Of a stretch of 59,820 bases of DNA, positions 18,207-26,832 are shown in pieces. The stretch's first letter is position 1; each line of letters opens with the position of its first letter. Under the pieces are notes generated by a model. It saw only the letters and a program-made list of their open reading frames with translations, did not search any database and was not told where the DNA came from. Both the position numbers and the translations under genes were made by a program. Source of the stretch: Paracoccaceae bacterium (GTDB lineage: Bacteria; Pseudomonadota; Alphaproteobacteria; Rhodobacterales; Rhodobacteraceae); contig CACAPQ010000011.1 in assembly GCA_902534325.1 (NCBI GenBank), positions 1 to 59,820 on the forward strand. Reading direction: 5' to 3'.

Positions 18207-18233
18207 GTTGGGACACCTCTCCCCAACGAGAGG
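18207..18233 (+). promoter_or_regulatory. serC leader RNA with two competing hairpins
   Basis: GTTGGG (18207-18212) can pair with CCCAAC (18222-18227). CCTCTC (18216-18221), inside that hairpin loop, can instead pair with GAGAGG (18228-18233) around CCCAAC as loop. Both six-pair stems are perfect and cannot both form fully. They lie 24-50 bp before the serC start; the ribosome site GGAAGGG is at 18243-18249 and could also meet CCTCTCC. The position is that of the serC RNA element described upstream of serC in alphaproteobacteria. Whether the sequence fits that family's model is untested. Confidence 0.6.
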
Positions 18234-18257
18234 CGAATATCTGGAAGGGTAACAGAC

Positions 18258-19403
18258 ATGGATATTAAAAGACCGGTTACGCGGCCGGACAACGCGCATT
18301 TTTCTTCAGGCCCCTGTGCCAAAAATCCCTCTTTTGAATTAACTAAGCTTGCTGATGCTCCACTTGGAAGATCCCATCGTGCTGCGGTTGGTAAAGCAAG
18401 ATTGAAATTAGCAATCGAAGAAACAAGAAAAGTTCTCGAAATTCCGAGTGATTACAGAATTGCTATAGTACCTGCTTCAGATACAGGTGCTGTCGAGATG
18501 GCAATGTGGTCTATGCTAGGAGCCAGAGCTGTAACCATGGTAGCCTGGGAAAGTTTTGGGGATGGGTGGGTCAACGATGCCGTTAAACAACTTAAGCTAG
18601 ATGCTAAAATCTTTAATGCCGACTATGGTGACATCGTAAATATGGAAAACCTGGATTATGATACTGATATTGTATTTACCTGGAATGGCACCACCTCAGG
18701 TGTCTGCCTCAAAGATGGAAACGCAATACCAAATGAAAGATTAGGTCTCACAATTTGTGATGCAACCTCAGCTGCTTTTGCTATGGATTTACCTTGGAAA
18801 AAATTGGACGTGACAACCTTTAGTTGGCAAAAAGTCCTAGGTGGAGAAGCAGCACATGGAATGCTTATCCTTTCTCCAAGAGCGGCGCAAAGATTGGAGA
18901 ACTATACTCCTTCCTGGCCCGTTCCAAAGATATTTCGACTTACAAAAAATGGAAAGCTTATTGAAAGTATTTTTGAAGGTGCAACAATTAATACACCATC
19001 AATGCTCGCCGTAGAGGACTATCTACTTTCACTTGAATGGGCAAAAAGAGTTGGTGGAAAAAATGAGCTCATCAATAGAGCAAAAAGAAATTCCAAAGCA
19101 ATTTGGGATTTTTGTGACGGTCGGGATTGGATAGAAAATCTAGCCGTTAATCCTTCCACACGATCTACGACTTCCGTCTGTCTGAAGTTCAAAGACAACC
19201 GGATTACTGACGGACATTCCTTTGCAAATAAAATAGCCAAGCGGCTAGAAAATGAGAAAGTGGCTTTTGATGTTGGAGCCTACAGAGATGCTCCACCAGG
19301 TCTTAGAATTTGGTGCGGAAGTACAGTGGAAACTTCTGATATAGAAAAAATGTTGCCCTGGATAGATTGGGCTTTTCATGAAGAAATTCAGGCTAGCTGT
19401 TAA
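18258..19403 (+). CDS. serC: SerC, phosphoserine aminotransferase
   Basis: A 381-residue PLP enzyme converting 3-phosphohydroxypyruvate and glutamate to phosphoserine. The sequence FSSGPCAKNP near the N-terminus, WNGTTSGVC, DATSAAFAMDLPW and the PLP lysine (Lys192 in FSWQKVLGGEAAHG) match the SerC subtype found in alphaproteobacteria and some archaea. The ATG at 18258 has GGAAGGG 8 bp ahead. An upstream GTG/ATG-type extension of 36 residues would run through the leader structure and is rejected. serA follows after 61 bp. Confidence 0.95.
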   Translation: MDIKRPVTRPDNAHFSSGPCAKNPSFELTKLADAPLGRSHRAAVGKARLKLAIEETRKVLEIPSDYRIAIVPASDTGAVEMAMWSMLGARAVTMVAWESFGDGWVNDAVKQLKLDAKIFNADYGDIVNMENLDYDTDIVFTWNGTTSGVCLKDGNAIPNERLGLTICDATSAAFAMDLPWKKLDVTTFSWQKVLGGEAAHGMLILSPRAAQRLENYTPSWPVPKIFRLTKNGKLIESIFEGATINTPSMLAVEDYLLSLEWAKRVGGKNELINRAKRNSKAIWDFCDGRDWIENLAVNPSTRSTTSVCLKFKDNRITDGHSFANKIAKRLENEKVAFDVGAYRDAPPGLRIWCGSTVETSDIEKMLPWIDWAFHEEIQASC

Positions 19404-19464
19404 CCCCCAAAATCATGAGTATTCACGAATTTAATTTCATAATTTAGTAAGGAAAATCCATTAA

Positions 19465-21075
19465 ATGGCACCTAAAGTATTAGTATCAGACAAGTTAAGC
19501 GAAACAGCAGTTCAAATATTTATCGATCGCGGTATCGAAGTGGATTTTATGCCAGACTTGGGAAAAGACAAAGAAGCTTTGGCTAAAGCAATAGGAAACT
19601 ACGACGGTTTGGCAATCCGGTCTGCAACCAAGGTAACTCCAACTATTTTAAAAAATGCCCATAAACTGAAAGTAATAGGCCGGGCTGGCATAGGAACCGA
19701 TAACATTGATAAAGAAGCGGCTTCCAAACAGGGTGTAGTCGTTATGAATACACCATTTGGAAACATGATAACTACTGCTGAACACGCGATAGCTATGATG
19801 TTCGCTGTTGCCAGGCAGATTCCGCAAGCAAGTGCATCAACTCATGCGGGCAAATGGGAAAAATCAAAATTTATGGGTGTCGAACTAACAGGAAAAACCT
19901 TGGGCGTAATTGGAGCAGGTAACATCGGAGGAATTGTTTGCGAGCGCGCCCGCAATTTAAAAATGAAAGTATTGGCATATGATCCTTTTTTGTCCAATGA
20001 AAAGGCGCTTGAAATGGGTGTTGAAAAAATAGAAGAGCTAGAAGATTTACTGCCAAAAGCAGACTTTATAACTCTACATGTTCCTCTTACAGATATGACA
20101 AAAAATATTTTAAGCCGCGAGAATTTAAAAAAGACTAAAAAAGGTGTTCGGATTATTAATTGTGCTAGGGGGGGACTAGTAGACGAAAGTGCCTTAGCAG
20201 ACCTTTTAAAAAGCGGCCACGTGGCTGGGGCCGCTTTAGACGTTTTTGAAGAAGAACCTGCAAACAGCAATCCTCTTTTTAATTTACCTAATGTCGTTTG
20301 CACTCCCCACTTAGGAGCAGCAACAATTGAGGCCCAGGAAAATGTAGCTCTTCAAGTTGCCGAACAAATGTCTAATTATCTTCTTGAGGGTGCTGTAGAA
20401 AATGCCCTCAACATGCCCTCTATGAGTGCAGAAGAAGCAAAGGTTATGGGCCCCTGGGTTAAATTATCACAATATTTGGGAAGTTTCGCTGGCCAGATGA
20501 CTGATGAGCCTGTCAACGCTATCAATATATTATATGACGGCCTTGTTTCTAAAATGAATTTATCGGCGCTGAACAGCAGTGTGATTTCTGGAATTATGAC
20601 AAAAGCCAACCCAGACGTAAACATGGTCTCCGCACCAATAATCGCAAAAGAGCGTGGGATTAAAATCAGTACTACAAATCAAGATAAAGCTGGAGCCTTC
20701 GAGGGCTACATTAAAGTGACGGTCGTTACAGAAAAAAGAGAACGCTCAGTGGCTGGCACTGTCTTTAGCGACGGAAAACCTCGTTTTATTCAAATTAAAG
20801 GCATCAACATCGATTCTGAAGTTGGCCCACATATGCTGTACACAACAAATGAAGATGTTCCCGGTATTATTGGGGTTCTAGGGAAAACACTTGGTGATAA
20901 CGATGTTAATATTGCAAACTTTACTCTTGGGAGATCCCAAGCAGGGGGCCAAGCGATCGCTTTATTGTATGTAGATAATCCGATCTCAGATACCGTTATT
21001 GGGGCGTTAAAAGCCACCGGTGTTTTCGGACAAGCGAAAGCATTAAATTTTGCAATTAACAATGCAAGCAGTTAG
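19465..21075 (+). CDS. serA: SerA, D-3-phosphoglycerate dehydrogenase
   Basis: A 536-residue long-type PGDH, first enzyme of serine synthesis. The NAD-binding GAGNIGG is at about 150-156. Catalytic segments are IGRAGIGTDNID, NCARGGLVDE, and the His of TPHLGAATIEAQ. After the catalytic core come an intervening domain and a C-terminal ACT domain (HMLYTTNEDVPGIIGVLG), where serine usually exerts feedback. Length agrees with the long bacterial form. It is the second gene of the serC-serA operon. Confidence 0.97.
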   Translation: MAPKVLVSDKLSETAVQIFIDRGIEVDFMPDLGKDKEALAKAIGNYDGLAIRSATKVTPTILKNAHKLKVIGRAGIGTDNIDKEAASKQGVVVMNTPFGNMITTAEHAIAMMFAVARQIPQASASTHAGKWEKSKFMGVELTGKTLGVIGAGNIGGIVCERARNLKMKVLAYDPFLSNEKALEMGVEKIEELEDLLPKADFITLHVPLTDMTKNILSRENLKKTKKGVRIINCARGGLVDESALADLLKSGHVAGAALDVFEEEPANSNPLFNLPNVVCTPHLGAATIEAQENVALQVAEQMSNYLLEGAVENALNMPSMSAEEAKVMGPWVKLSQYLGSFAGQMTDEPVNAINILYDGLVSKMNLSALNSSVISGIMTKANPDVNMVSAPIIAKERGIKISTTNQDKAGAFEGYIKVTVVTEKRERSVAGTVFSDGKPRFIQIKGINIDSEVGPHMLYTTNEDVPGIIGVLGKTLGDNDVNIANFTLGRSQAGGQAIALLYVDNPISDTVIGALKATGVFGQAKALNFAINNASS

Positions 21076-21220
21076 CAGCCTGGCACCCAACTAACTTCTA
21101 AAAATTAAGGTAAAATTCAATCTGGTTTAGGCATTCTTCTTTATTCAACTCATCTGCAGATTTTATCAATTAGTATTGTTCATCTTGCATTTTTTCATAA
21201 ATCTATCCTAAAACCTATTA

Positions 21221-22135
21221 ATGTTTACAATAGCTGCCCTTTACCATTTTACGCGCTTTAAAAATCATTTAGAATTGCGTGATCCTCTGCAAAAAAAGTG
21301 CGAAGATTTAGGCATAAGTGGATCTCTATTAATTGCTTCAGAAGGAATAAACGGTACGATTGCCGGAACATACGAAAACATAGAGAAAATACTTATCTAT
21401 ATAAAAAAGATGCCAGGCTGTGCCGATTTAGAATACAAGAAAAGTGTTTCAAAACTTCCACCGTTTCCTAGAATGAAAGTAAAATTAAAAAAAGAAATAG
21501 TTACGATGGGTCAGCCAAATATTGACCCCAAAGCCAGGGTTGGACATTATGTCAATCCATCTGACTGGAATTCAGTGCTACATGATCCCGATGTTGTTGT
21601 GATCGATACACGTAATGAGTATGAGGTTGATATAGGTACATTTAAAGGTGCTATAAACCCTCATACTAGTTCGTTTAGAGAGTTCCCTGCTTGGTGGGAA
21701 AAAAATAAAGCAAAATTCCAAAACAAACGTATAGCGATGTTTTGTACTGGAGGAATTCGCTGCGAGAAATCAACGAACTACCTTATTGGCCAAGGTGTTA
21801 AAAATGTTGCTCATTTAAAAGGTGGAATATTAAAATATTTAGAAGAAACGTCCAAAGACCAAAGTGAATGGGAGGGCGACTGCTTTGTATTTGATGCACG
21901 AGTATCCGTTGGGCATGAACTAAAAGAGGGCCCCCACAAATTATGTTATGCCTGCAGGCAACCTATACTGCCCGAAGATAAAAAACGTTCCGAATATGAA
22001 CATGGTGTTTCGTGTCACAAGTGCAAAAGCAAGACTACTGAAGCCGACAAAGGCCGGTTTAGGGAAAGGCAAAGACAAATCCAATTATCTCGAAAACGCG
22101 GACAAAAGCACATGGCCGGCTATGACGAAAATTAA
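21221..22135 (+). CDS. trhO: TrhO, tRNA uridine(34) hydroxylase (YceA rhodanese family)
   Basis: A 304-residue protein with the TrhO layout: an N-terminal acylphosphatase-like region (ALYHFTRF, ASEGINGTIAGT) and a rhodanese domain with Cys175 in FCTGGIRCEKS, then a cysteine-rich tail (CYACRQP, CHKC) that probably binds metal. In E. coli this family hydroxylates U34 of certain tRNAs on the way to 5-methoxy- or carboxymethoxyuridine. It is monocistronic. Its TAA stop shares TTAA with the convergent hydantoinase gene. The 145 bp upstream hold no gene. Confidence 0.93.
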   Translation: MFTIAALYHFTRFKNHLELRDPLQKKCEDLGISGSLLIASEGINGTIAGTYENIEKILIYIKKMPGCADLEYKKSVSKLPPFPRMKVKLKKEIVTMGQPNIDPKARVGHYVNPSDWNSVLHDPDVVVIDTRNEYEVDIGTFKGAINPHTSSFREFPAWWEKNKAKFQNKRIAMFCTGGIRCEKSTNYLIGQGVKNVAHLKGGILKYLEETSKDQSEWEGDCFVFDARVSVGHELKEGPHKLCYACRQPILPEDKKRSEYEHGVSCHKCKSKTTEADKGRFRERQRQIQLSRKRGQKHMAGYDEN

Positions 22136-24135
22136 CTTATGGAGATTCTTGGACGCCCAGATGCTTCCACTAAAACATTTGCCTCTACGAAAACTTTACG
22201 GTTCTCTATATTGGCCGTTTTTATCTCTCTATCAATATTCACAGTGACATTTTCTGCACCAGCTTCTTTTGCTTTCTGAATACTCTTCTCAGTCAATTTT
22301 TCTTCTAATACCTTCAAGGCTTCCGCCTCACTAGTAAAATTGACAGGCTTTCCATCGAGATGAACAAGATATTTCCCCTCAGAAGGAGAAGAAATAACCC
22401 CTGATTCCCTCATAACAATCTTTCCAACAACAGCACCGATAGCATTTGCTACGCCGGCATATTCAGGTAAAATAACCTCACAATTTAATTCATCACCAAC
22501 AGCGGGATAATAGGTTGGTGCCGAAGCTCCTAGGCCTATAATTTTTTTACTAATCCCAACATTAACTTTTATTAAATCACTATACCCCGCAAGGCCAAAC
22601 TGGGTCAGAGGGTGTCTAGCTAAGACATCTGGCTTATCGCCAAAATCAACCTTTTCTTCCGAAAAGGCCATTTCCAATATTGAGCTACTTGTCTGGTCTG
22701 TAAGCTGACAAACTATCCTTTCAGCCATATGTGCAGTTGAGCCAGCCAAAAGCTCTCCTGATCCATTACGGCGTCGGGCAAAAAGATCGATAGCCTTAAC
22801 CGCTGCTTCTTTATCCCAAGCGTTTGATTTGCCAAGTACGTGACTGGCGTCGGAAGGTGTCACAGCTGAAATTTGAGCAACACCCACAGAAACTAATTTA
22901 ATAACAGACTGCAAATCTAGGCGAGATTTAACCACCTCGCTCATGGGATAGAATTGTTCACCAATTCTCCTGTAAACTTTATCATCGCGCTCAGATAATA
23001 CTGGTTCTGTTGAGGCCCTAGTTCTTCTAATAAATCGCGCATCAAAATCATTCGGCGTTTCATTTTTAAGTTGTTTATCCAAGGTTTGATGAACCATGTC
23101 TGGTTCAATTGATGCCGCCAAAGCAACTGGTATTACTCTTTTAGGGCCCAGAGAAATATCCCCGCCTAAACCCTCCACCCTTAATTTTACCTCACTGTCA
23201 CCACCTAATCCAAACGTATACATGGCTACTGCTTCTACCATGGTTCTATAAGGGCCAACACTTGCCCCTCTTGGGTCAATAGCAGGCTTTCCTCCCATCA
23301 AGACAGCTATGTCAGTTGTTGTGCCTCCGATATCCGAGATAATTGCTTCTGTTTCGCCTGTTAACCATCGTGCCCCTACAATTGAAGCAGCGGGCCCACT
23401 CAAAATGGTTTCAATTGGTTTTTCGCGCGCTTGTGCTGCGTTGATTAAAGCGCCGTCCCCTCTTACAACCATCAGTGGTGCTAAGATTCCAAGGCTCTTT
23501 ATGACATGTTCAGCTTTTACAATTAGCAAATCAATTAGAGCGATTAATCGCGCATTTAAAACTGCTGTCAGAGCCCTTTTTGGACCATTTAGTTTAGCCG
23601 AAATTTGATGAGATAAGCTCACAGGTTTATCTGTCAATTTGCGAATAATTTCTGCAGCTTCTAATTCATGCTCTGGGTTCCTTACTGCAAATTGTGAACA
23701 AACTGCATAAGCGGAAACGCCTTTAATTTCGGATACCCACCTCGACAATTTGTTTTTTGCAAGCGGGCTTTTTTCAAAGCCTGCATAATTATGACCGCCC
23801 TCAATAACTAAAAAAGGATCCCCTTTCAGTGCATCAAAAATTGAGTGTTTCTCAAGATCGCTATCCTGAAAACCAATCATGACTAATGCAACTCTATCTC
23901 CTTGTCCCTCAACTAAAGCATTAGTTGCTAAAGTAGTTGACAGAGAAACTAGAGAAATTTTTTCTGGTGCTGTATTTCTCTGTTTTACCGCTTTTTGTAT
24001 TGCTGATCCAATCCCTAACGATAAATCGCTGTGAGTGGTAAGGGCTTTAGAAAAAGCAATAACACGTTCCTCATCTTCTAGAATAACCGCGTCAGTATAA
24101 GTACCACCAGTGTCAACGCCTAAAATAAATGACAT
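22132..24135 (-). CDS. Hydantoinase/oxoprolinase A-family protein
   Basis: A 667-residue ASKHA-fold protein. The N-terminal hydantoinase/oxoprolinase domain opens with LGVDTGGTYTDAVI, and the A domain contains SGPAASIVGAR and ISDIGGTTTDIAVLMGG; a C-terminal domain of about 150 residues follows. Members usually work with a B subunit in ATP-dependent opening of hydantoin or 5-oxoproline rings. No HyuB-like gene is nearby, so the partner is elsewhere or this is a stand-alone member. Substrate is unknown. queG lies 72 bp upstream on the same strand. Confidence 0.8.
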   Translation of the reverse strand: MSFILGVDTGGTYTDAVILEDEERVIAFSKALTTHSDLSLGIGSAIQKAVKQRNTAPEKISLVSLSTTLATNALVEGQGDRVALVMIGFQDSDLEKHSIFDALKGDPFLVIEGGHNYAGFEKSPLAKNKLSRWVSEIKGVSAYAVCSQFAVRNPEHELEAAEIIRKLTDKPVSLSHQISAKLNGPKRALTAVLNARLIALIDLLIVKAEHVIKSLGILAPLMVVRGDGALINAAQAREKPIETILSGPAASIVGARWLTGETEAIISDIGGTTTDIAVLMGGKPAIDPRGASVGPYRTMVEAVAMYTFGLGGDSEVKLRVEGLGGDISLGPKRVIPVALAASIEPDMVHQTLDKQLKNETPNDFDARFIRRTRASTEPVLSERDDKVYRRIGEQFYPMSEVVKSRLDLQSVIKLVSVGVAQISAVTPSDASHVLGKSNAWDKEAAVKAIDLFARRRNGSGELLAGSTAHMAERIVCQLTDQTSSSILEMAFSEEKVDFGDKPDVLARHPLTQFGLAGYSDLIKVNVGISKKIIGLGASAPTYYPAVGDELNCEVILPEYAGVANAIGAVVGKIVMRESGVISSPSEGKYLVHLDGKPVNFTSEAEALKVLEEKLTEKSIQKAKEAGAENVTVNIDREIKTANIENRKVFVEANVLVEASGRPRISIS

Positions 24136-24207
24136 TTTTATTCCTTAAGCTCTTTTAAAATCACTTAATTTATTATTGGGGAAAGATCTGTTCATTTGCG
24201 GCAGGTT

Positions 24208-25245
24208 TTATCCGTTTAGTTCCCTTTTTGCCCATTGCGCAGCATCTGCAACAACAGGGTTAGGATCTTTTACGAGGTGCTCAATTTTATCCAGATATTT
24301 TTTGTCATGCGAGTTACCGATAGCATATAATACGTTTCTAATGAACCTATCACGGCCTATCCTCTTTATCGGACTCCCTGAAAATTTTTTTCGGAAAGAA
24401 CAGTCATCTAAAATTACGAGCTCATCTAACTCTGGTTCTAATAAATCGTCGCGTGCATGGTATTTGTTATCGGCAGCCTCTTTTGCAAACTTATTCCAAG
24501 GGCACACAGCAAGACAATCATCACAGCCATATATACGGTTTCCAATTTTTGGTCTTAAATGCTCAGGAACAGGGCTACTACTTTCTATAGTGAGATACGA
24601 AATGCAAAGGCGTGCATCAAGCTTGTATGGTTCCGGAAATGCTTTTGTTGGACAGACGTCTAGGCAGGAAGTGCATGTCCCGCAATTGCTTATTTCCATG
24701 CTATCTTCTTCAATATTAAGCGTAGTGAATATCGATCCAATAAAGAACCAACTTCCTAGTTCTCTACTGACCAAGTTTGTATGCTTACCCTGCCAACCCA
24801 ATCCTGCTGCCTGACCTAAAGCTTTTTCAGGAACAGGAGCTGTATCAACAAAGACCTTCACTTCACATTCAAACTCTTTCACCAGCCATCGGGCTAAGCG
24901 TTTTAATCGCTTTTTTACTACATCATGATAATCTTTATTTTGCGCATAGACAGAAATCGCGCCTTTTTCAGGTTTTTTTAAAATTTCTAGCGGGTCATGC
25001 TTTGGAGAATAGCTTTCTCCTAGCATCACACACGACTGGGCATTTGGCCACAGACTGCTTGGGTCAGATCTCCACTCTACCTTTTGATTCATCCATGACA
25101 TTTCACCATGCCTATTTTTATTCAAAAACTCTCGAAGCCTCTGTGAATGCTCTTTCAAACTCCAAGGTCGGCATATCCTCATAAGGCTAAAGCCCTCAAA
25201 TTGGGCTCGTTTCCTTAGCTTATTTTTAATGCCATCATTCGTCAT
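24208..25245 (-). CDS. queG: QueG, epoxyqueuosine reductase
   Basis: A 345-residue cobalamin-dependent iron-sulfur enzyme that makes queuosine from epoxyqueuosine in the wobble position of tRNA. Two 4Fe-4S motifs are visible: [16 protein letters not shown] and [32 protein letters not shown] is a QueG signature, and the C-terminal tail ([25 protein letters not shown]) is a short HEAT-like region. Other queuosine genes are not in the window. A glutathione transferase gene lies 79 bp upstream on the same strand. Confidence 0.96.
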   Translation of the reverse strand: MTNDGIKNKLRKRAQFEGFSLMRICRPWSLKEHSQRLREFLNKNRHGEMSWMNQKVEWRSDPSSLWPNAQSCVMLGESYSPKHDPLEILKKPEKGAISVYAQNKDYHDVVKKRLKRLARWLVKEFECEVKVFVDTAPVPEKALGQAAGLGWQGKHTNLVSRELGSWFFIGSIFTTLNIEEDSMEISNCGTCTSCLDVCPTKAFPEPYKLDARLCISYLTIESSSPVPEHLRPKIGNRIYGCDDCLAVCPWNKFAKEAADNKYHARDDLLEPELDELVILDDCSFRKKFSGSPIKRIGRDRFIRNVLYAIGNSHDKKYLDKIEHLVKDPNPVVADAAQWAKRELNG

Positions 25246-25324
25246 CTAAACGCTTCAAAAGATTAAAAATATATCTCACCAAATATGGTTTCTAGGCAAA
25301 AAGAAAGTAGAAATTAGAAAAATT

Positions 25325-25990
25325 TTAGAAATCTAAATCATTATAATGATCAGAAGGTGGAAACCCAGAGATTTGATCTGCTAAAATGCCACGAAAAGCC
25401 GGGCGCGATTTTATTTTTGCATACCAGTCTTTTACTGTGTTTGACTCAACCCAATCAACATCTTTTGTATAATCCAATGTTGAGAAATGAGCAGCAGCGG
25501 TGAAATCTGCTAAAGTCATGGAATTTCCAGCCAGCCACCTACGACGCTCTAATAAATAGGTCATGTAGTCTAAATGATATTTAATTTTACGTTTTCCATT
25601 CATCACATTTTTACTATCAGGAGCGCCCTGTTTCATAATTTTCTTATTTATTCTCTCGTATAAGAGTTTGGATGTTACTTCATAATGGAACTTATCATCA
25701 AACCAATTTACCAATCTTCTCACTTCGTAGCGATCCTCAGCGCTATCTGGCATTAAATTAGGCTGCGGGTACAAATCTTCTAAAAACTCACAGATAGGAG
25801 TACTTTCGGTAAGAAGCATTCCATCCAATTGTAAAATAGGTATTTTACCACTTGGACTTTTTTTCAAAAACTCAGGAGACTTCTCCCAGTACCTCTCCTC
25901 AATGAGTTCCACTTCAACTTTCTTTTCCGCCAATACAAGCCGAACTTTTCTACAAAATGGTGAAAGAGGAAGATGATAGAGTCTAAGCAT
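25325..25990 (-). CDS. Glutathione S-transferase family protein
   Basis: A 221-residue protein with an N-terminal thioredoxin-fold domain (LYHLPLSPFCRKVRLVLAEK, then KIPILQLDG and TESTPICEFLE) and a C-terminal helical domain (AGNSMTLADFTAA). The ESTPI loop binds the gamma-glutamyl part of glutathione. The SPFCRK segment resembles cysteine- or serine-type bacterial classes, but substrate is unknown. gshA, which makes the glutathione precursor, is at 39875 in the same window. Confidence 0.88.
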   Translation of the reverse strand: MLRLYHLPLSPFCRKVRLVLAEKKVEVELIEERYWEKSPEFLKKSPSGKIPILQLDGMLLTESTPICEFLEDLYPQPNLMPDSAEDRYEVRRLVNWFDDKFHYEVTSKLLYERINKKIMKQGAPDSKNVMNGKRKIKYHLDYMTYLLERRRWLAGNSMTLADFTAAAHFSTLDYTKDVDWVESNTVKDWYAKIKSRPAFRGILADQISGFPPSDHYNDLDF

Positions 25991-26043
25991 TTCAACAATT
26001 AAATATTATTTCCAAAGACACATGCACCGATTTTAAACGATTT

Positions 26044-26712
26044 TCAATCGGTAAAACAATCTGAACGGTCATCTTTCAATATCGTAGCAGCTCCATCAGC
26101 AATTGATAGCGCGCGTTTCTGAATAAATTTGCTGGGATCTATTACTGAGCGCTGTTTGGGATTGGGTAAAACAGCTGCTAGCAACGCCGCTTGCTGTAAG
26201 CTCAATTTACTGGAAGACATTCCAAAGAGCTTCTGACTGGCCTCTTCAATTCCAAAAATACCCTCATCAAATTCAGCAATATTCAAATAAACCTCAAGAA
26301 TTCGCTTTTTTGGCCAAGAAATCTCTAAGACTGGGGTCAAAACAGCTTCAAAGATTTTTCGGATCCAACTTCTTTGGTGCCAGAGAAATAAGTTTTTTAC
26401 CACTTGCTGACTTAATGTGGATGCCCCTCTTTTGGATCCTTGCTCAATAGCTGACCGAATTGCTGCCAAATCAAAACCCCAATGATTGCAAAAATTCACA
26501 TCCTCCGCAGCCACAACACTTAAGGGTGCACTTGCTGATATATCTTTTAAATTGACCCAAGAATAAGATATCGACCCATGATTTGAAGTCTCTGAAATCA
26601 TGTAAGGCGTGGTAGGAATAGGGATAAATCTAAAAAGTAGAACGACGGCAAATACTAGTATGAAAAACAGTATCAAACCTTTCATCAAAATTTTTTTGAT
26701 TTTTTGACGCAT
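26044..26712 (-). CDS. mtgA: MtgA, monofunctional peptidoglycan glycosyltransferase
   Basis: A 222-residue GT51 enzyme anchored by one N-terminal membrane helix (about residues 12-30). The catalytic glutamate is Glu70 in AAEDVNFCNHWGFD, followed by GASTLSQQVVKNLFLW and KRILEVYLNIAEFDEGIFGIE, the standard glycosyltransferase motifs. It polymerises lipid II into glycan strands without a transpeptidase domain. It sits alone between a GST gene and the end of gltB. Confidence 0.96.
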   Translation of the reverse strand: MRQKIKKILMKGLILFFILVFAVVLLFRFIPIPTTPYMISETSNHGSISYSWVNLKDISASAPLSVVAAEDVNFCNHWGFDLAAIRSAIEQGSKRGASTLSQQVVKNLFLWHQRSWIRKIFEAVLTPVLEISWPKKRILEVYLNIAEFDEGIFGIEEASQKLFGMSSSKLSLQQAALLAAVLPNPKQRSVIDPSKFIQKRALSIADGAATILKDDRSDCFTD

Positions 26713-26832
26713 TAAAAAATTTGCCTAATGGGTTCTATATTCACAGACAGTGCTTTCTATCTATAGCAAACCTTTGGATTAAAAATCATTTGTTTGGCAA
26801 AACAATTCCAGCATAAACTCTTGTTTTTAATG

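Noticed and set aside
18207-18233. H-type pseudoknot in the serC leader
   Set aside because: With both stems at six pairs there are no bases left to span the first stem. I kept the interpretation of alternative hairpins.
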